From Pollenia angustigena (lineage: Eukaryota; Arthropoda; Insecta; Diptera; Polleniidae): DNA of 64,000 bases. Location: contig OV884060.1 of the NCBI GenBank assembly GCA_930367215.1, forward strand, positions 101,580,151 through 101,644,150. The letters are read 5' to 3'. The translations under genes and the position numbers were made by a program. Below the pieces are notes generated by a model. The model was not told the DNA's origin, made no database searches, and saw only the letters and a program-made list of their open reading frames with translations. Every line of letters starts with the position of its first letter. Within the stretch, counting starts at the first letter, position 1. This document shows positions 10,634 through 19,768 of this stretch, in pieces.

Positions 10634-12154
10634 ATGTCCGAAAATTCATGCCCTAAGTATCCGGCAAAGGGCTTCATAATCCCCGGAGACCCTACTACTA
10701 CAGCGTCGGTATCAGGCTGTAGTATGTTGAATGCTACTGAGACCTCGTCTAGCAAGGTGGTTGCGCCAGGCTCTGCTAGACGGTTAGCTACTAGTGCGCA
10801 AAAACACACGACTAAGCCGTCAGGCGGTCGTAAACCAAGCTTGGTGCAGGGTTCTTCGAAACCAGGTACCTCTAAGGCTTCCCAGGTCCGGACGGGAGAA
10901 AAACCTGTCAAAACCCCTTCCTCGGGTGCTGGCTTGACCGTACAGTTTCAGTCTGCCAGAAATCCAGTTTCCCATGTGCCGAAACCTGTGCAAAGAGAGC
11001 ACACGAAGAATGATTCGATGCTCTCTGATGCACCTCCCTTAGCCTCTACGGCACCTACCAAAAAACCCCAAAGGCACATAAATGCATCTAAACGGGCCTT
11101 CACAACCAGGCGCTCCGCCTACAAAATCATTAGCCGACTTGGTGAAAAACCGGTTGGTGAGCTCACTGAGCAGGAGAAAACTTCTCTTCAGTGGGCAAAA
11201 ACCCATATTGAGGGTTTAAAACGTGGACCTCCCTCTGCAGAGGAAGGCAATCCTGAACGTAAGCCAACCGAAGCAGCGCCTAAACGGCAACGGTCAGGGG
11301 AGGACACACTTCCTGGGACTAAACGGTCCAAATATACGCCTCAACGGCCGCAAAACAGGTCGTACAAAGATGTGGCTAAAGACCACCTCATTTGGGCGAT
11401 CATTGACCGCAACGCCAGTGACGGCACCATTTCATCCAAGAACTGGAAGCTGGTTGTCGTCGCACTTAGTAGGGTGTTCCTTAATGTCTTAAGGGGTAAC
11501 CCTGGACCACCACCACAATGTGAAGATGCCGGCTGGTATCAAGGTCACATTAAACTGATAGCGTGTGCAGATGAGCGTTCAGCGCTGCTGTACAAGGCTG
11601 CCGTGGAGTCCCTGGGGGAAGTTTGGCAGGGCGCTAAGATTGAGGCAATACCTCTGGCCGATGTATCGCAAAGGCCCAGATCTATTGCCAAGATCCCCGC
11701 TGAGCCATCCGACCCCAAGGAGATCCTGGAAATTATACAGATCAGTAACCCCCAGCTACCCACACAGGACTGGAAAGTAGTGAGGGTTTCTGAATCTGTT
11801 GAAGAGTCTAGGAAGGCCACTGTTATAATAAACAGTGACTCTCTGCCGTCACTTCGGAAGACACAGGGGAAGATATTCTATGGATTTGGAACTATCTTCC
11901 TCCGAGTCTACAAAGGTGATGACAAAGGGAAGCCTCAAGCTCCGGTGACTACCACAACAGCAACAGCATCAACGGAGCATATGGAAGACGATTCCGCTAC
12001 GTCATCGGCCAATGAAGACACTCAATCGGCCAGTGGACTTGTGGGTGACTTCTTTGGCAAGATGGAAGTGGCGGACGATGAGGACATCCTTCTGGAATCG
12101 GACGACGACCCAGAGGATGCCAACGTCACAGTCGTCCATAGCGATGAACTATGA
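10634..12154 (+). CDS. LOA-type LINE ORF1 protein
   Basis: Presumed RNA-binding/chaperone partner of ORF2 in the retrotransposition particle. The frame is open from ATG at 10544, but that ATG is part of the third strand of hairpin unit 2, and its first residues would come from the 5' UTR; I prefer ATG 10634 (protein starting MSENSCPKYP, about 506 aa). The N-terminal third is low-complexity and rich in Ser, Thr, Pro and Lys. From about residue 240 of the longer form there is a folded region (IIDRNASDG... through IFYGFGTIFLRVYKG) resembling the DUF4780-type domain of fly LINE ORF1 proteins. The C-terminus is very acidic. I see no C-x2-C-x4-H-x4-C zinc knuckle. It overlaps ORF2 by four bases (ATGA). 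Confidence 0.85.
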   Translation: MSENSCPKYPAKGFIIPGDPTTTASVSGCSMLNATETSSSKVVAPGSARRLATSAQKHTTKPSGGRKPSLVQGSSKPGTSKASQVRTGEKPVKTPSSGAGLTVQFQSARNPVSHVPKPVQREHTKNDSMLSDAPPLASTAPTKKPQRHINASKRAFTTRRSAYKIISRLGEKPVGELTEQEKTSLQWAKTHIEGLKRGPPSAEEGNPERKPTEAAPKRQRSGEDTLPGTKRSKYTPQRPQNRSYKDVAKDHLIWAIIDRNASDGTISSKNWKLVVVALSRVFLNVLRGNPGPPPQCEDAGWYQGHIKLIACADERSALLYKAAVESLGEVWQGAKIEAIPLADVSQRPRSIAKIPAEPSDPKEILEIIQISNPQLPTQDWKVVRVSESVEESRKATVIINSDSLPSLRKTQGKIFYGFGTIFLRVYKGDDKGKPQAPVTTTTATASTEHMEDDSATSSANEDTQSASGLVGDFFGKMEVADDEDILLESDDDPEDANVTVVHSDEL

Positions 12155-15100
12155 TGAAGGTTACACAAATCAACCTTCATCACTCTAAAGCGGCGTCAGC
12201 TGCCCTTCTCCTCCGATTGGCTTCAGGCACGGAGGAGCTTATATGTATCCAAGAACCATTGTTGTATAGAGACAGGGTTTGCGGACTCAGTTTAGACGGC
12301 TATAGTACTCTGTACGCAGCCGATCAAGGTAAGACCAGGGCTTGCGTTATGGTCAAAAACATCCTTAAAGCTTTCATTCTTTCTGATTTTAGCGATAAGG
12401 ACACCTGCACTGTCGCAGTAGAATGCAGAACCAGAACAGTTTGGTTCATGAGCTGCTACATGGCACACGATCAGGGTGCTAATCCACCAAACTCCACAAC
12501 CAGGAAGGCGATGTCGTATGCCAGCAGGCGCAACATCCCCCTAATGATATGTGCTGATGCTAATGCACATCATACCATCTGGGGAAGCTCGGCTGTCAAT
12601 CCACGAGGTGAGTCGCTTTTGGACTTCATAGTAGAAAATGAACTAACAGTAGTTAATAGGGGTAGTGAGCCCACCTTTATTGTAACTAACAGAAGGGAGG
12701 TTCTTGATGTTACGCTTATTAGTGATAAGTTCGCGGATATGATTAGCGATTGGAATGTGTCAAAGGACTGTTCCCTCTCTGATCACATGTATATTGATTT
12801 CAATTTCTCCTTTGGAGTTGATTCAGCTAAACCCTACACGAATAGAAGAAGGACCAACTGGTCTATCTATGCGAGTGTACTCGAGGACAAGCTGCCTATG
12901 GGCCCGGTTCTCATAGACAGTGTGTCCATGCTCGACTCCGCAGTGGAGTCTTTGACTGGTGTCTTAATTGAGGCAACGAACGAATCCTGTAAAAGAATCG
13001 ACAGGAAGGGCAAAGCTAAGCCCATATGGTGGAATGCGGAGATTGCTGAAAAACGCAAAGAAAGCAGGAAACTCTTTAATGAGGCAAAACGTAATGGTGT
13101 TTGGAACATTTACAAGTCCTCAGTAAATGGATTCAAAAATCTTATAAGGAAGGCCAAGAGACAGTCATGGAGGAATTTCTGCAGCGACGTGGAAAACTCC
13201 TCGGAGACAAGTCGGCTACGTAAGATTTTATCCTCTAAACCAGCTATTCCATCGTATATACGGAAGATGGACGGATCCTGGACCACAAACAGTCGGGACT
13301 CTCTTGAGGTCCTGATGAATACACACTTCCCAGGTTGCACTGATGATGTGCCTAGGGAGGTAACATTTACTGGCACTCGGGATATCTCTAATATTCCGAT
13401 AACTCGCCATCGTGTGGAATGGGCGGTCAAAAGCTTCCATCCCTTTAAATCTCCAGGTCCGGATGGCATTATCCCAGCGGATCTACAAAAGAACCTGGGA
13501 ATATTGATGCCATGGCTCTTGGCAATTTTTAGAGCCTGCCTGAGTCTCTCATATGTCCCATTAACTTGGACAACATATAAGATCGTCTTCATCCCCAAGA
13601 GTGGGAAGACATCTCACACTATGGCTAAGGACTTTAGACCAATTAGTCTATCCTCCTTTCTACTGAAAACACTGGAGAGGATTTTGGATAGTCATATTAG
13701 ATCATCGTTAGGACACAATTCCTTGTCACTGGCTCAACACGCCTACACGAAGGGAAGGTCCACGGAAACTGCGCTTCACTCATTGGTGGGCCACATAGAG
13801 AGATCGCTGCACTACAAGGAATTTGCCTTAGTTGCATTCCTAGATATTGAGGGCGCTTTCAACAACGTTGAACCTGAATCGGTTATTAACGCAATGAGAC
13901 ATTTGGAAATCGACCCGGCGATTATTCAATTTGTCAGCAGTATCCTGCACTTCAGGCGTATTGAATCCAACTTGGGCGCCTCGAACATCTCCAAGGTTGT
14001 GACTAGGGGCACCCCGCAAGGCGGTGTACTCTCACCATTACTTTGGAATCTGAATATGAATACCCTACTCAGGGCCATGGAAAGGACGTGCTGCAGGACG
14101 GTTGCTTATGCGGATGACGTTGTAGTTGTGGCTCTGGGTAAAGATCCCAGACTATTGTCTGAACTAATGGAGTCCGCATTGGACGTCCTAACAAAGTGGT
14201 GCCAGGGATATGGACTGGATGTAAATCCTTCCAAAACGGAACTGGTACTTTTCACAAGGAGATACAAAATTCCCAAATTTGATACCCCGAGGATAAAGGG
14301 AATCTCGCTGGAACTGTCTGACAGCGCCAAGTATCTTGGGCTAATATTGGACAGCAAACTGAACTGGAGGATGAACACCATTTCCAGGACTAATAAGGCG
14401 GCAACTGCATTATATTGCTGCAAAGGGGCCATTGGCCTAAACTGGGGAATTAACCCGAGAAATGTATATTGGCTATACGAATGTGTCATTAAACCCATTC
14501 TATTCTACGGGGCAGCTGTTTGGTGGCCGGCACTCGAGGTGAAGAGTCATCAAATTAGGTTTGAACGTACAATGAGAATGGTGGCGATAGCGGTAACAGG
14601 TGCCATTAGAACAACCCCCTCTAAGGCACTGTTTACGATTTTAAACTGGTTACCACCAGACATTTTGGCGAAAAGTTTAGCTGCGAACGCGGCGGTAAGA
14701 CTAAGGGCCACCGGAGCATGGAGGGATTACAATATCGGACATGCTAATATTCTGAACGAAATTAATTGGAACATGGATGTTGATTATGTCACACCCGAGC
14801 CAATCTTTGATCCTGGCTTCACGGTAAGCATTTTGGATAATGTTGTTCACTATAATGACCTACAAATTCCCGCGAACGCGATTCAAATTTTCACGGACGG
14901 GTCGAAAACACTGTGTGGTGTCGGTTCTGGCATATACTCCGAGCAGCTAAACTGGAGCATTCCAATAAGGCTGCCGGACCACTGCAGTGTCATCCAGGCC
15001 GAGATAATGGCCATCTACACAGCCGCGAGACGCATCCGGTACGGTGATATATCTGGAAGGGATATTCACATTATTACCGACAGCAAGGCGGCCATAAGAT

Positions 15101-15489
15101 CCCTGGAGAATGTGTTCATCACATCGAGAATTGTCCGAGAATGCCGGATGTCTCTGGAGGAGATAGCGAGACATTCACTGGTCACCCTTAATTGGGTCCC
15201 CGGACACAGGGACATACCGGGGAACTGCATGGCGGATTCGTTGGCGTATGCAGGTACCACCTTGAATCGAGACGGCTCGACATATAATGTAGGTGTTTCA
15301 CTCCCAAGGAGTAAGCAACTCATTGCGCACAAGTTTCATATCATCGCCAGTCAGAGGTGGCTCGTTGAAACTACCTGTGGGGAAACCAGGAAAATCTGGC
15401 CCATCATAGATGAAAAAAGGACACGGCGGGCATTACAGCTGTCCAGACATCATCTTAGAAACCTGATTGCGGTTATAACCGGCCATTAG
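12151..15489 (+). CDS. LOA-type LINE ORF2 polyprotein (endonuclease-RT-RNase H), C-terminally truncated by a stop
   Basis: The 1112-residue frame starts in the ATGA overlap with ORF1. The apurinic-type endonuclease occupies about residues 1-225, with N8, E35, D136/N138, D186 and D211-H212 visible. The reverse transcriptase follows, with FRPISL near 495, the D565 catalytic motif (FLDIEGAF), GTPQGGVLSPLLW and YADD at 653-656. RNase H is at about 911-1035 with D916 (TDGS), E951, D977 (TDS) and D1029 all present. Together these support nicking of the target, target-primed cDNA synthesis and removal of RNA template. TAG at 15487 interrupts the frame after ITGH; the same frame continues to 15747. 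All catalytic motifs precede the stop. Confidence 0.93.
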   Translation: MMKVTQINLHHSKAASAALLLRLASGTEELICIQEPLLYRDRVCGLSLDGYSTLYAADQGKTRACVMVKNILKAFILSDFSDKDTCTVAVECRTRTVWFMSCYMAHDQGANPPNSTTRKAMSYASRRNIPLMICADANAHHTIWGSSAVNPRGESLLDFIVENELTVVNRGSEPTFIVTNRREVLDVTLISDKFADMISDWNVSKDCSLSDHMYIDFNFSFGVDSAKPYTNRRRTNWSIYASVLEDKLPMGPVLIDSVSMLDSAVESLTGVLIEATNESCKRIDRKGKAKPIWWNAEIAEKRKESRKLFNEAKRNGVWNIYKSSVNGFKNLIRKAKRQSWRNFCSDVENSSETSRLRKILSSKPAIPSYIRKMDGSWTTNSRDSLEVLMNTHFPGCTDDVPREVTFTGTRDISNIPITRHRVEWAVKSFHPFKSPGPDGIIPADLQKNLGILMPWLLAIFRACLSLSYVPLTWTTYKIVFIPKSGKTSHTMAKDFRPISLSSFLLKTLERILDSHIRSSLGHNSLSLAQHAYTKGRSTETALHSLVGHIERSLHYKEFALVAFLDIEGAFNNVEPESVINAMRHLEIDPAIIQFVSSILHFRRIESNLGASNISKVVTRGTPQGGVLSPLLWNLNMNTLLRAMERTCCRTVAYADDVVVVALGKDPRLLSELMESALDVLTKWCQGYGLDVNPSKTELVLFTRRYKIPKFDTPRIKGISLELSDSAKYLGLILDSKLNWRMNTISRTNKAATALYCCKGAIGLNWGINPRNVYWLYECVIKPILFYGAAVWWPALEVKSHQIRFERTMRMVAIAVTGAIRTTPSKALFTILNWLPPDILAKSLAANAAVRLRATGAWRDYNIGHANILNEINWNMDVDYVTPEPIFDPGFTVSILDNVVHYNDLQIPANAIQIFTDGSKTLCGVGSGIYSEQLNWSIPIRLPDHCSVIQAEIMAIYTAARRIRYGDISGRDIHIITDSKAAIRSLENVFITSRIVRECRMSLEEIARHSLVTLNWVPGHRDIPGNCMADSLAYAGTTLNRDGSTYNVGVSLPRSKQLIAHKFHIIASQRWLVETTCGETRKIWPIIDEKRTRRALQLSRHHLRNLIAVITGH

Positions 15490-15747
15490 CCCATTGGGAG
15501 GCACGCCCAGAGGCTGGGGCTCCCTTACAATGACTTATGTAGAAGTTGCGGCGAGGAGGAGGAGGAAGAGTCAACGGAACATCTTCTCTGTAATTGCCCG
15601 GCATTCGGAGATCTAAGACTCAAAATGTTTGGTCGAAGAGCCCTTGGGGACAAAACTTGTCTCTCTGATGTTGATGTAAACAGGATCCACTCCTTTACTG
15701 AATCGACCGGATGGCTGCGTGGGAGCACTAGCAGCCAGACAACATAG
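15490..15747 (+). pseudogene. read-on C-terminus of LOA ORF2 after the nonsense codon
   Basis: Directly after the TAG, the same reading frame stays open for 85 codons. It encodes PIGRHAQRLGL, then a Cys/His motif (CRSC, an acidic run, then HLLCNC), the C-terminal zinc-finger-like motif usual in LINE ORF2 proteins. It ends at TAG 15745-15747. Because nothing else is broken, the upstream TAG looks like a recent single-base change or possibly a readthrough site. Confidence 0.85.
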
Positions 15748-15862
15748 GACCCATGGGAGACGGTGTGACATAGTAACACAACGGGAACTAATTAATGGAC
15801 CCACGTGAGCTGTGCTTGATCACGGCTGCCAATGGAACCTAACCTAACCTATTTAATAGGTA
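15748..15862 (+). other. LOA 3' UTR, AACCT-repeat tail and 3' TSD
   Basis: The 3' UTR of about 100 bp ends with AACCTAACCTAACC instead of poly(A), followed at once by the TSD copy TATTTAATAGGTA (15850-15862). Short tandem tails are known for several R1/LOA/I-group elements. The CCTAA unit happens to equal the arthropod telomere repeat complement. Confidence 0.8.
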
Positions 15863-16160
15863 TTGTTTTTTTGAATTGTTAACCACTTTGTTTACAATAA
15901 CAAATAATTCGATATAAAAAAACGACAGATCTAATGCAAAATTATTTTAAAAATGGTAATAATCAGGGAAACCATAATTATGTAATTGCATGTGCGACCA
16001 ATGAAGGCAGAAAAAATATATTTATCCGTTTTAGAGTTTTAAGTGAATATCGGCATCGATTTGTTAGTGCATATTTTACCGTTCGCAGCATTTTCACTAA
16101 TTTAGTTAAAAGAACATTTTTGCAGCATTTGTTAAGCTTATACCAAATATTTTACCTTTT
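15863..16160. other. flank of the LOA insertion, no gene
   Basis: AT-rich sequence that presumably continues the pre-insertion site. A 79-codon frame (15934-16173) lacks any recognisable motif. Confidence 0.4.
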
Positions 16161-16620
16161 AGGCAAATTTTGAGACGTGTTAAATTTGGTTTGAAGCTCA
16201 CAATAGATCATAAAAATCATATATATTATTTCTAAAGCACTTTTTTTTGTCGGTTGCAAATATCTCCCATACCACCGCATCAAATTTAATGAATGATATC
16301 TCATTTTAAAGCTTATTTCTAACACTAATGACGAAAAATAATTAGAAATATATTTTTGGTTGTATAAAGGATTCGTACGGGCAAAAAGTTAACGATGATC
16401 ATGTCATTACCTCTAACATTGTATTCAAAGAAGTATTATAAAAGCATTTAAACATATGTATGTATGTATGTAAATATGTATGATATACTTATATTATGAT
16501 TTCTTATATTTTTATACTTTTAATAAAATGTATTGAAGTTACTAAAATTTCTATTAATTATTTTAATTTTATGTTACAAAAATGACAACTAACGGTGCGA
16601 AATATTCGCGCGGGTCATCT
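16160..16620 (-). repeat. partial dispersed repeat ending CAACTAGATGACCCGCGCG
   Basis: Read on the minus strand, the segment begins CAACTAGATGACCCGCGCG near 16622 and ends near GTCGGTTGC at 16240. Similar starts (AACTAGC plus a CCCG patch) occur near 24985 and 62375. A TATGTATG microsatellite lies at about 16455-16482. No coding capacity is visible. Confidence 0.4.
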
Positions 16621-16699
16621 AGTTGTATTTTTATTTTCCATATTTTTTAAACAACAAATAAAAATAAGATAACAATTAAATAACCAGTAAAACAAAAAA

Positions 16700-17561
16700 A
16701 CTCTTATGAATGCATATAATGCAAAAACAATAAAACATAATGAAAGAAATGCTTATGTTACAGTGAGTGTTAACGGTGTAGAAACAAAAAAAGAATCGAT
16801 GATAGTAAATAACGCGTTCCCACTCACCCTCTGTATTTACAAATACGGTCGATCGTAATACAATAACAAATCAGTTACATATAAGTGTTCCCGTAGCGCC
16901 AAAACCCACTTTTTTAAGTGATGAAACGGTTAACCCCTAAACAGCCGCTATGGTCAACTCAGCAACTTAAATTAAAATTTTTCAAGTTGCATTCAAAGAT
17001 TTATTACAGTTCTCAAACGGGGTCGCAGCCCTACCTCCTCAGCAGCTGCTTCGGCACCAAAAGTTTTATAAGATGGTAAAACTGACAGAATAAATTCCCA
17101 ATTCTGGATGAGGAAGGAAATCGTCTAAGCCACCCCCGATATATCTTAGAGAGCAAAACTCTGATGTGTTAATAAAGAGTTTGATTTCTTTGAAAGGCGA
17201 AAATTCCTTTCATGTAGCTGCAATAAAGCGAGGTAGTATTAGCAAGACAAAAGTACAGGTGAATCACGAGGATGATTTTTGCAAAGTAATTACAAGATTT
17301 GAAGCTCTTAACAAAAACTTCTATACATACCAACTGAAGTAAACGACTTCAGGGCTTCAAAATAATAAACGTAACAAATATAAAACAAACAGGGAAAAAT
17401 CCCCAACCACTTTTTCGATTGGAGTTAGACCCGGCGACGATAAGCTTAAGAAAACCGAAACGCATCCTATTTACGACTTAAAATATATTCTGTACGGAAG
17501 AATCACTATAGAAGAGCCGCTCAGTGTTTAAACTGCCAAGAATTTGTTCATACAAAGTAGG
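16700..17561 (+). pseudogene. decayed Jockey ORF1, 5' part
   Basis: This segment aligns throughout with the 5' and middle part of ORF1 of the intact Jockey at 51766-53283, for example at the CGTTCCC-CTCACCCTC region, the AGCCCTACCTC region and the gag-like domain before the zinc knuckles. Many indels and stops are present. The match breaks at the first zinc knuckle (about 17560), where other elements intervene. The rest of the copy resumes at 18063. Confidence 0.8.
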
Positions 17562-17684
17562 GATTCCAATACCGGTGTTGCCGACACCGAAATACCGGTA
17601 ATACCGACATAAATCGAGTACCGAAATGCGGCTTTAAAATTGCGTACGTATTACGGTTTTTAAAATTAAACCACCCTTTATAAC
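17562..17684. mobile_element. hAT-like terminus inside the Jockey relic
   Basis: TAGGGATTCCAATACCGG follows the Jockey sequence directly at 17563 and is succeeded by repeated ACCG/ACCGAAAT words, the composition of hAT subterminal regions and similar to the ends of H7. The partner end is missing; about 75 bp of the host Jockey was lost with it. Confidence 0.5.
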
Positions 17685-18060
17685 CAGTCCCGAACGTGAA
17701 ATAAAATGTTCACCGAACTCGCCTCTCAATAAGTCCATTATTAAACGTGCTGTGTGGCATTTGGCACCGTCTTGTTGAAACCACATGTCATGCAAGTCAA
17801 GCTCTTGCATTTTGGGCAATAAAAAGTTGGATATCATCTCACGGTAGCGCTCGCCATTCACAGTTACGTTACGATTCGCATCATCTTTGAAGAAGTACGG
17901 TCCAAGGATGCCACCACCCCATAAACCGCACCAAACTGTGACTTTTTCTGGATGTATTGGTAGCCCTTGCAATGCTTCTGGCCGATCTTCACTCCAAAAT
18001 CGACAATTTTGCTTATTAACGTACCCATTGGGCCAAAAATGAGCTTCGTCCCTGAACACA
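17685..18060 (-). pseudogene. mariner-type DDE transposase fragment
   Basis: The minus-strand frame includes RDEAHFWPNGYVNKQNCRFW, VWCGLWGGGILGPYFF and WFQQDGAKCHTARLIMDLL. These are the central catalytic-domain signatures of mariner/DUF4817-type transposases, including the DEAHF and QQDGAxxH motifs that hold catalytic aspartates. Both ends are cut: the C-terminal similarity stops at HFISRSG near 17690 and the N-terminal part is absent. An N-terminal piece that could belong to the same family is found at 42237-42425. Confidence 0.8.
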
Positions 18061-18062
18061 AG

Positions 18063-18293
18063 AAGCAAGATAAGTCTATAAACGACCCCAACACTAAAAA
18101 ATGCAGCAACTGTGCCGGTAATCACACCGTCAATTATAGAGGATGCCCTGTATACACTATCATCTAGCAGTCGGTTGGACCGAAGAGAAATCCCCCTCAA
18201 AAGCAGGTAACAAATCAAGTAAACTCTAATGACATTCAAGCTCTGCAGCCTTGTAATAACAGAATCTACTACACTAACGTAGTCGAATCAAAC
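18063..18293 (+). pseudogene. decayed Jockey ORF1, zinc-knuckle and C-terminal part
   Basis: Starts at GATAAGTCT and follows intact ORF1 from 52870 on, including the third knuckle (KKCSNCAGNHTVNYRGCPVY). It ends at the H7 insertion, whose TSD AATCAAAC matches the intact Jockey sequence at the same place (near 53091). Confidence 0.85.
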
Positions 18294-18599
18294 TAGAGTT
18301 TGCTAAAAACCGTAAAAATGTGAAACCGCGGTTTCGGTTTTAAGATTATTAAAACCGGTCGGTTTCGGTTCGGTTTTCGGTTTTGAAAATATTAAAGTTA
18401 AACTTCATACATAAAGATATATATTTTTTTTTAATGTAATAAAATTTTTTTATTTGTTATACAGGTACTTTTTTAACCCTTAAGTGTATACCAGGGCTTG
18501 GCCAGCCATTTTTTGACTTTTTTTGTAATTATTAAGTATGTTATTTAGTATAACTTGACCTTTTTATTATAATTATTTAAAATTCATTAAGCTTGAGGT

Positions 18600-19270
18600 C
18601 TTTTTATAAAAAATTATATTATATTTAATTATATCTCAATATTTCGCTAACCTTTGGTTAGCATCTTCAGGAAAATAACAAAATTTTTATATAAAAATAA
18701 TAAAAAACAATAACAAAATTAGGAAAATTTTTTTTTCAAATTCCAAAACCTATTTTTTGTCATAAAAATTTTCAAAAGCTATAATAACAAAAATTTAAAA
18801 ATAACTAAAGTATAAGAATTCTTATAAACCGAAAAATTTCCTTATCTATAAATCTAATTCAAAAACCATATTTACAATAATATAAAACATTTTGACTAAA
18901 GAAAATTCCTATAATATATAAACATTTTAAACTAAACTTATTTTTATCTTACATACATATAGAAACATTTTTAATTGAATTTATCTTCATTCTTACAAAT
19001 GTATCCGTATATCGTGACCTAAGTACAAGAAGGTCCTAATTTTCATGCAATTTAGGTGCAAATGAAACCCTCTTGTTCCAAGGCTACGATAGATATATTT
19101 ATATTATATCTAATCTTCTATCTCTTAATAACTAAATTCCTATAATTATTCGCTATATGTTCTGTGTCTGCTTTAAAATTTATTCTCTGTGCAATTGGTG
19201 TATTAATTATGTGTAACATTTCTGTCTCTATATTTTTGATCGGATTTATGTCCCGCAATTCTAGTCCTTA
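18600..19270 (-). pseudogene. Penelope-like element 3' half (GIY-YIG C-terminus and 3' UTR)
   Basis: Reading the minus strand from 19270, the frame gives LRTRIAGHKSDQKYRDRNV, the C-terminal part of a GIY-YIG endonuclease as fused to Penelope reverse transcriptases. After a stop and a shifted frame there is a segment with NFKADTEHIANNYRNLV that resembles Penelope C-terminal tails. A hammerhead-like core follows at about 18642-18670. The reverse transcriptase itself is missing. Confidence 0.65.
18636..18671 (-). ncRNA. hammerhead-like ribozyme core in Penelope-like 3' region
   Basis: On the minus strand, CTGAAGA (18670-18664) is followed by a 7-bp stem II GCTAACC-AAA-GGTTAGC and then GAAA (18645-18642). 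A possible stem III AUAU/AUAU follows, then a U-A that would serve as the cleavage site. The related copy at 30739 has the same core with a different, still paired, stem II. Stem I is weak, so activity is doubtful. Confidence 0.6.
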
Positions 19271-19281
19271 ATTATAATACA

Positions 19282-19458
19282 ATGAATGGTTTATTTAGCA
19301 AGACAAAGGATAGAACTAGTAAATGGGATATGTCTAACATTGTCTACAAAATTCCTTGTAAAGGAATTGATAATGAAAGATGCAACCAGGTTTACATAGG
19401 TACAACGAAGAACAAATTAAGGACTAGAATTGCGGGACATAAATCCGATCAAAAATAA
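19282..19458 (+). pseudogene. GIY-YIG endonuclease fragment of a Penelope-like element
   Basis: The 58-codon frame contains NIVYKIPC followed by CNQVYIGTTKNKLRTRIAGHK. The paired V-Y-K/V-Y-I-G segments, the cysteines, the arginine and the final histidine match the GIY-YIG nuclease fused to Penelope-like reverse transcriptases. The last 55 bp repeat, in inverted order, the segment at 19222-19270, so two copies of the same element sit head to head. No reverse transcriptase precedes it. Confidence 0.75.
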
Positions 19459-19768
19459 AGAGACATTAGTCCCAGCTAGGCCCAAGTGGTAGTTTGTGCC
19501 ACACAAGCTAGGTGTCTACTTAAGAGTTAAAAAGTTAACATTTGTTCTTCTTAGTACTTAAGAACTTTGTAATACCAATGTTGCAGGCTGTTATGTATTA
19601 AGTTATTGTGTATGAAGTTCGAGTATTATGTATAATTTGCAATTTCTGTAAGCATAAAAGTTAAGTAAAAGCTAAAACTGAGTTTTTTTTGTCGGTTTTC
19701 GGTTCTTAGGCATTTAAGACCGCGGTTTCGATGTCGGTTAAGACCGAACAGCAATCCCTAAATCAAAC

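Larger units (their letters stand above)
10241..15849 (+). mobile_element. full-length LOA-type non-LTR retrotransposon
   Basis: The element is bounded by a 13-bp TSD, TATTTAATAGGTA (10228-10240 and 15850-15862). It has a structured 5' UTR, ORF1 and an overlapping ORF2 with endonuclease, reverse transcriptase and RNase H, and a short 3' UTR ending in repeated AACCT units instead of poly(A). The RNase H domain plus the N-terminal endonuclease style place it near the LOA clade rather than R1 proper. Base composition is clearly more GC-rich than the surroundings, consistent with recent arrival. One nonsense codon at 15487-15489 shortens ORF2. Confidence 0.92.
18294..19760. mobile_element. hAT-type element H7 carrying Penelope-like sequence
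   Basis: The left end TAGAGTTTGCTAAAAACCG and right end GACCGAACAGCAATCCCTA are inverted repeats. They are flanked by the exact 8-bp TSD AATCAAAC (18286-18293 and 19761-19768), and the intact Jockey has that site once. Both subterminal regions are rich in GGTTTCGGTT words. The interior holds sequence of a Penelope-like element in two orientations, which must have inserted into, or been captured by, this element. Confidence 0.85.

Noticed and set aside
17634..18239. 201-codon minus-strand frame as an intact gene
   Set aside because: Only the middle (17685-18060) is mariner-like; both ends read through Jockey and hAT-type sequence, so it is a chance open frame over a fragment.
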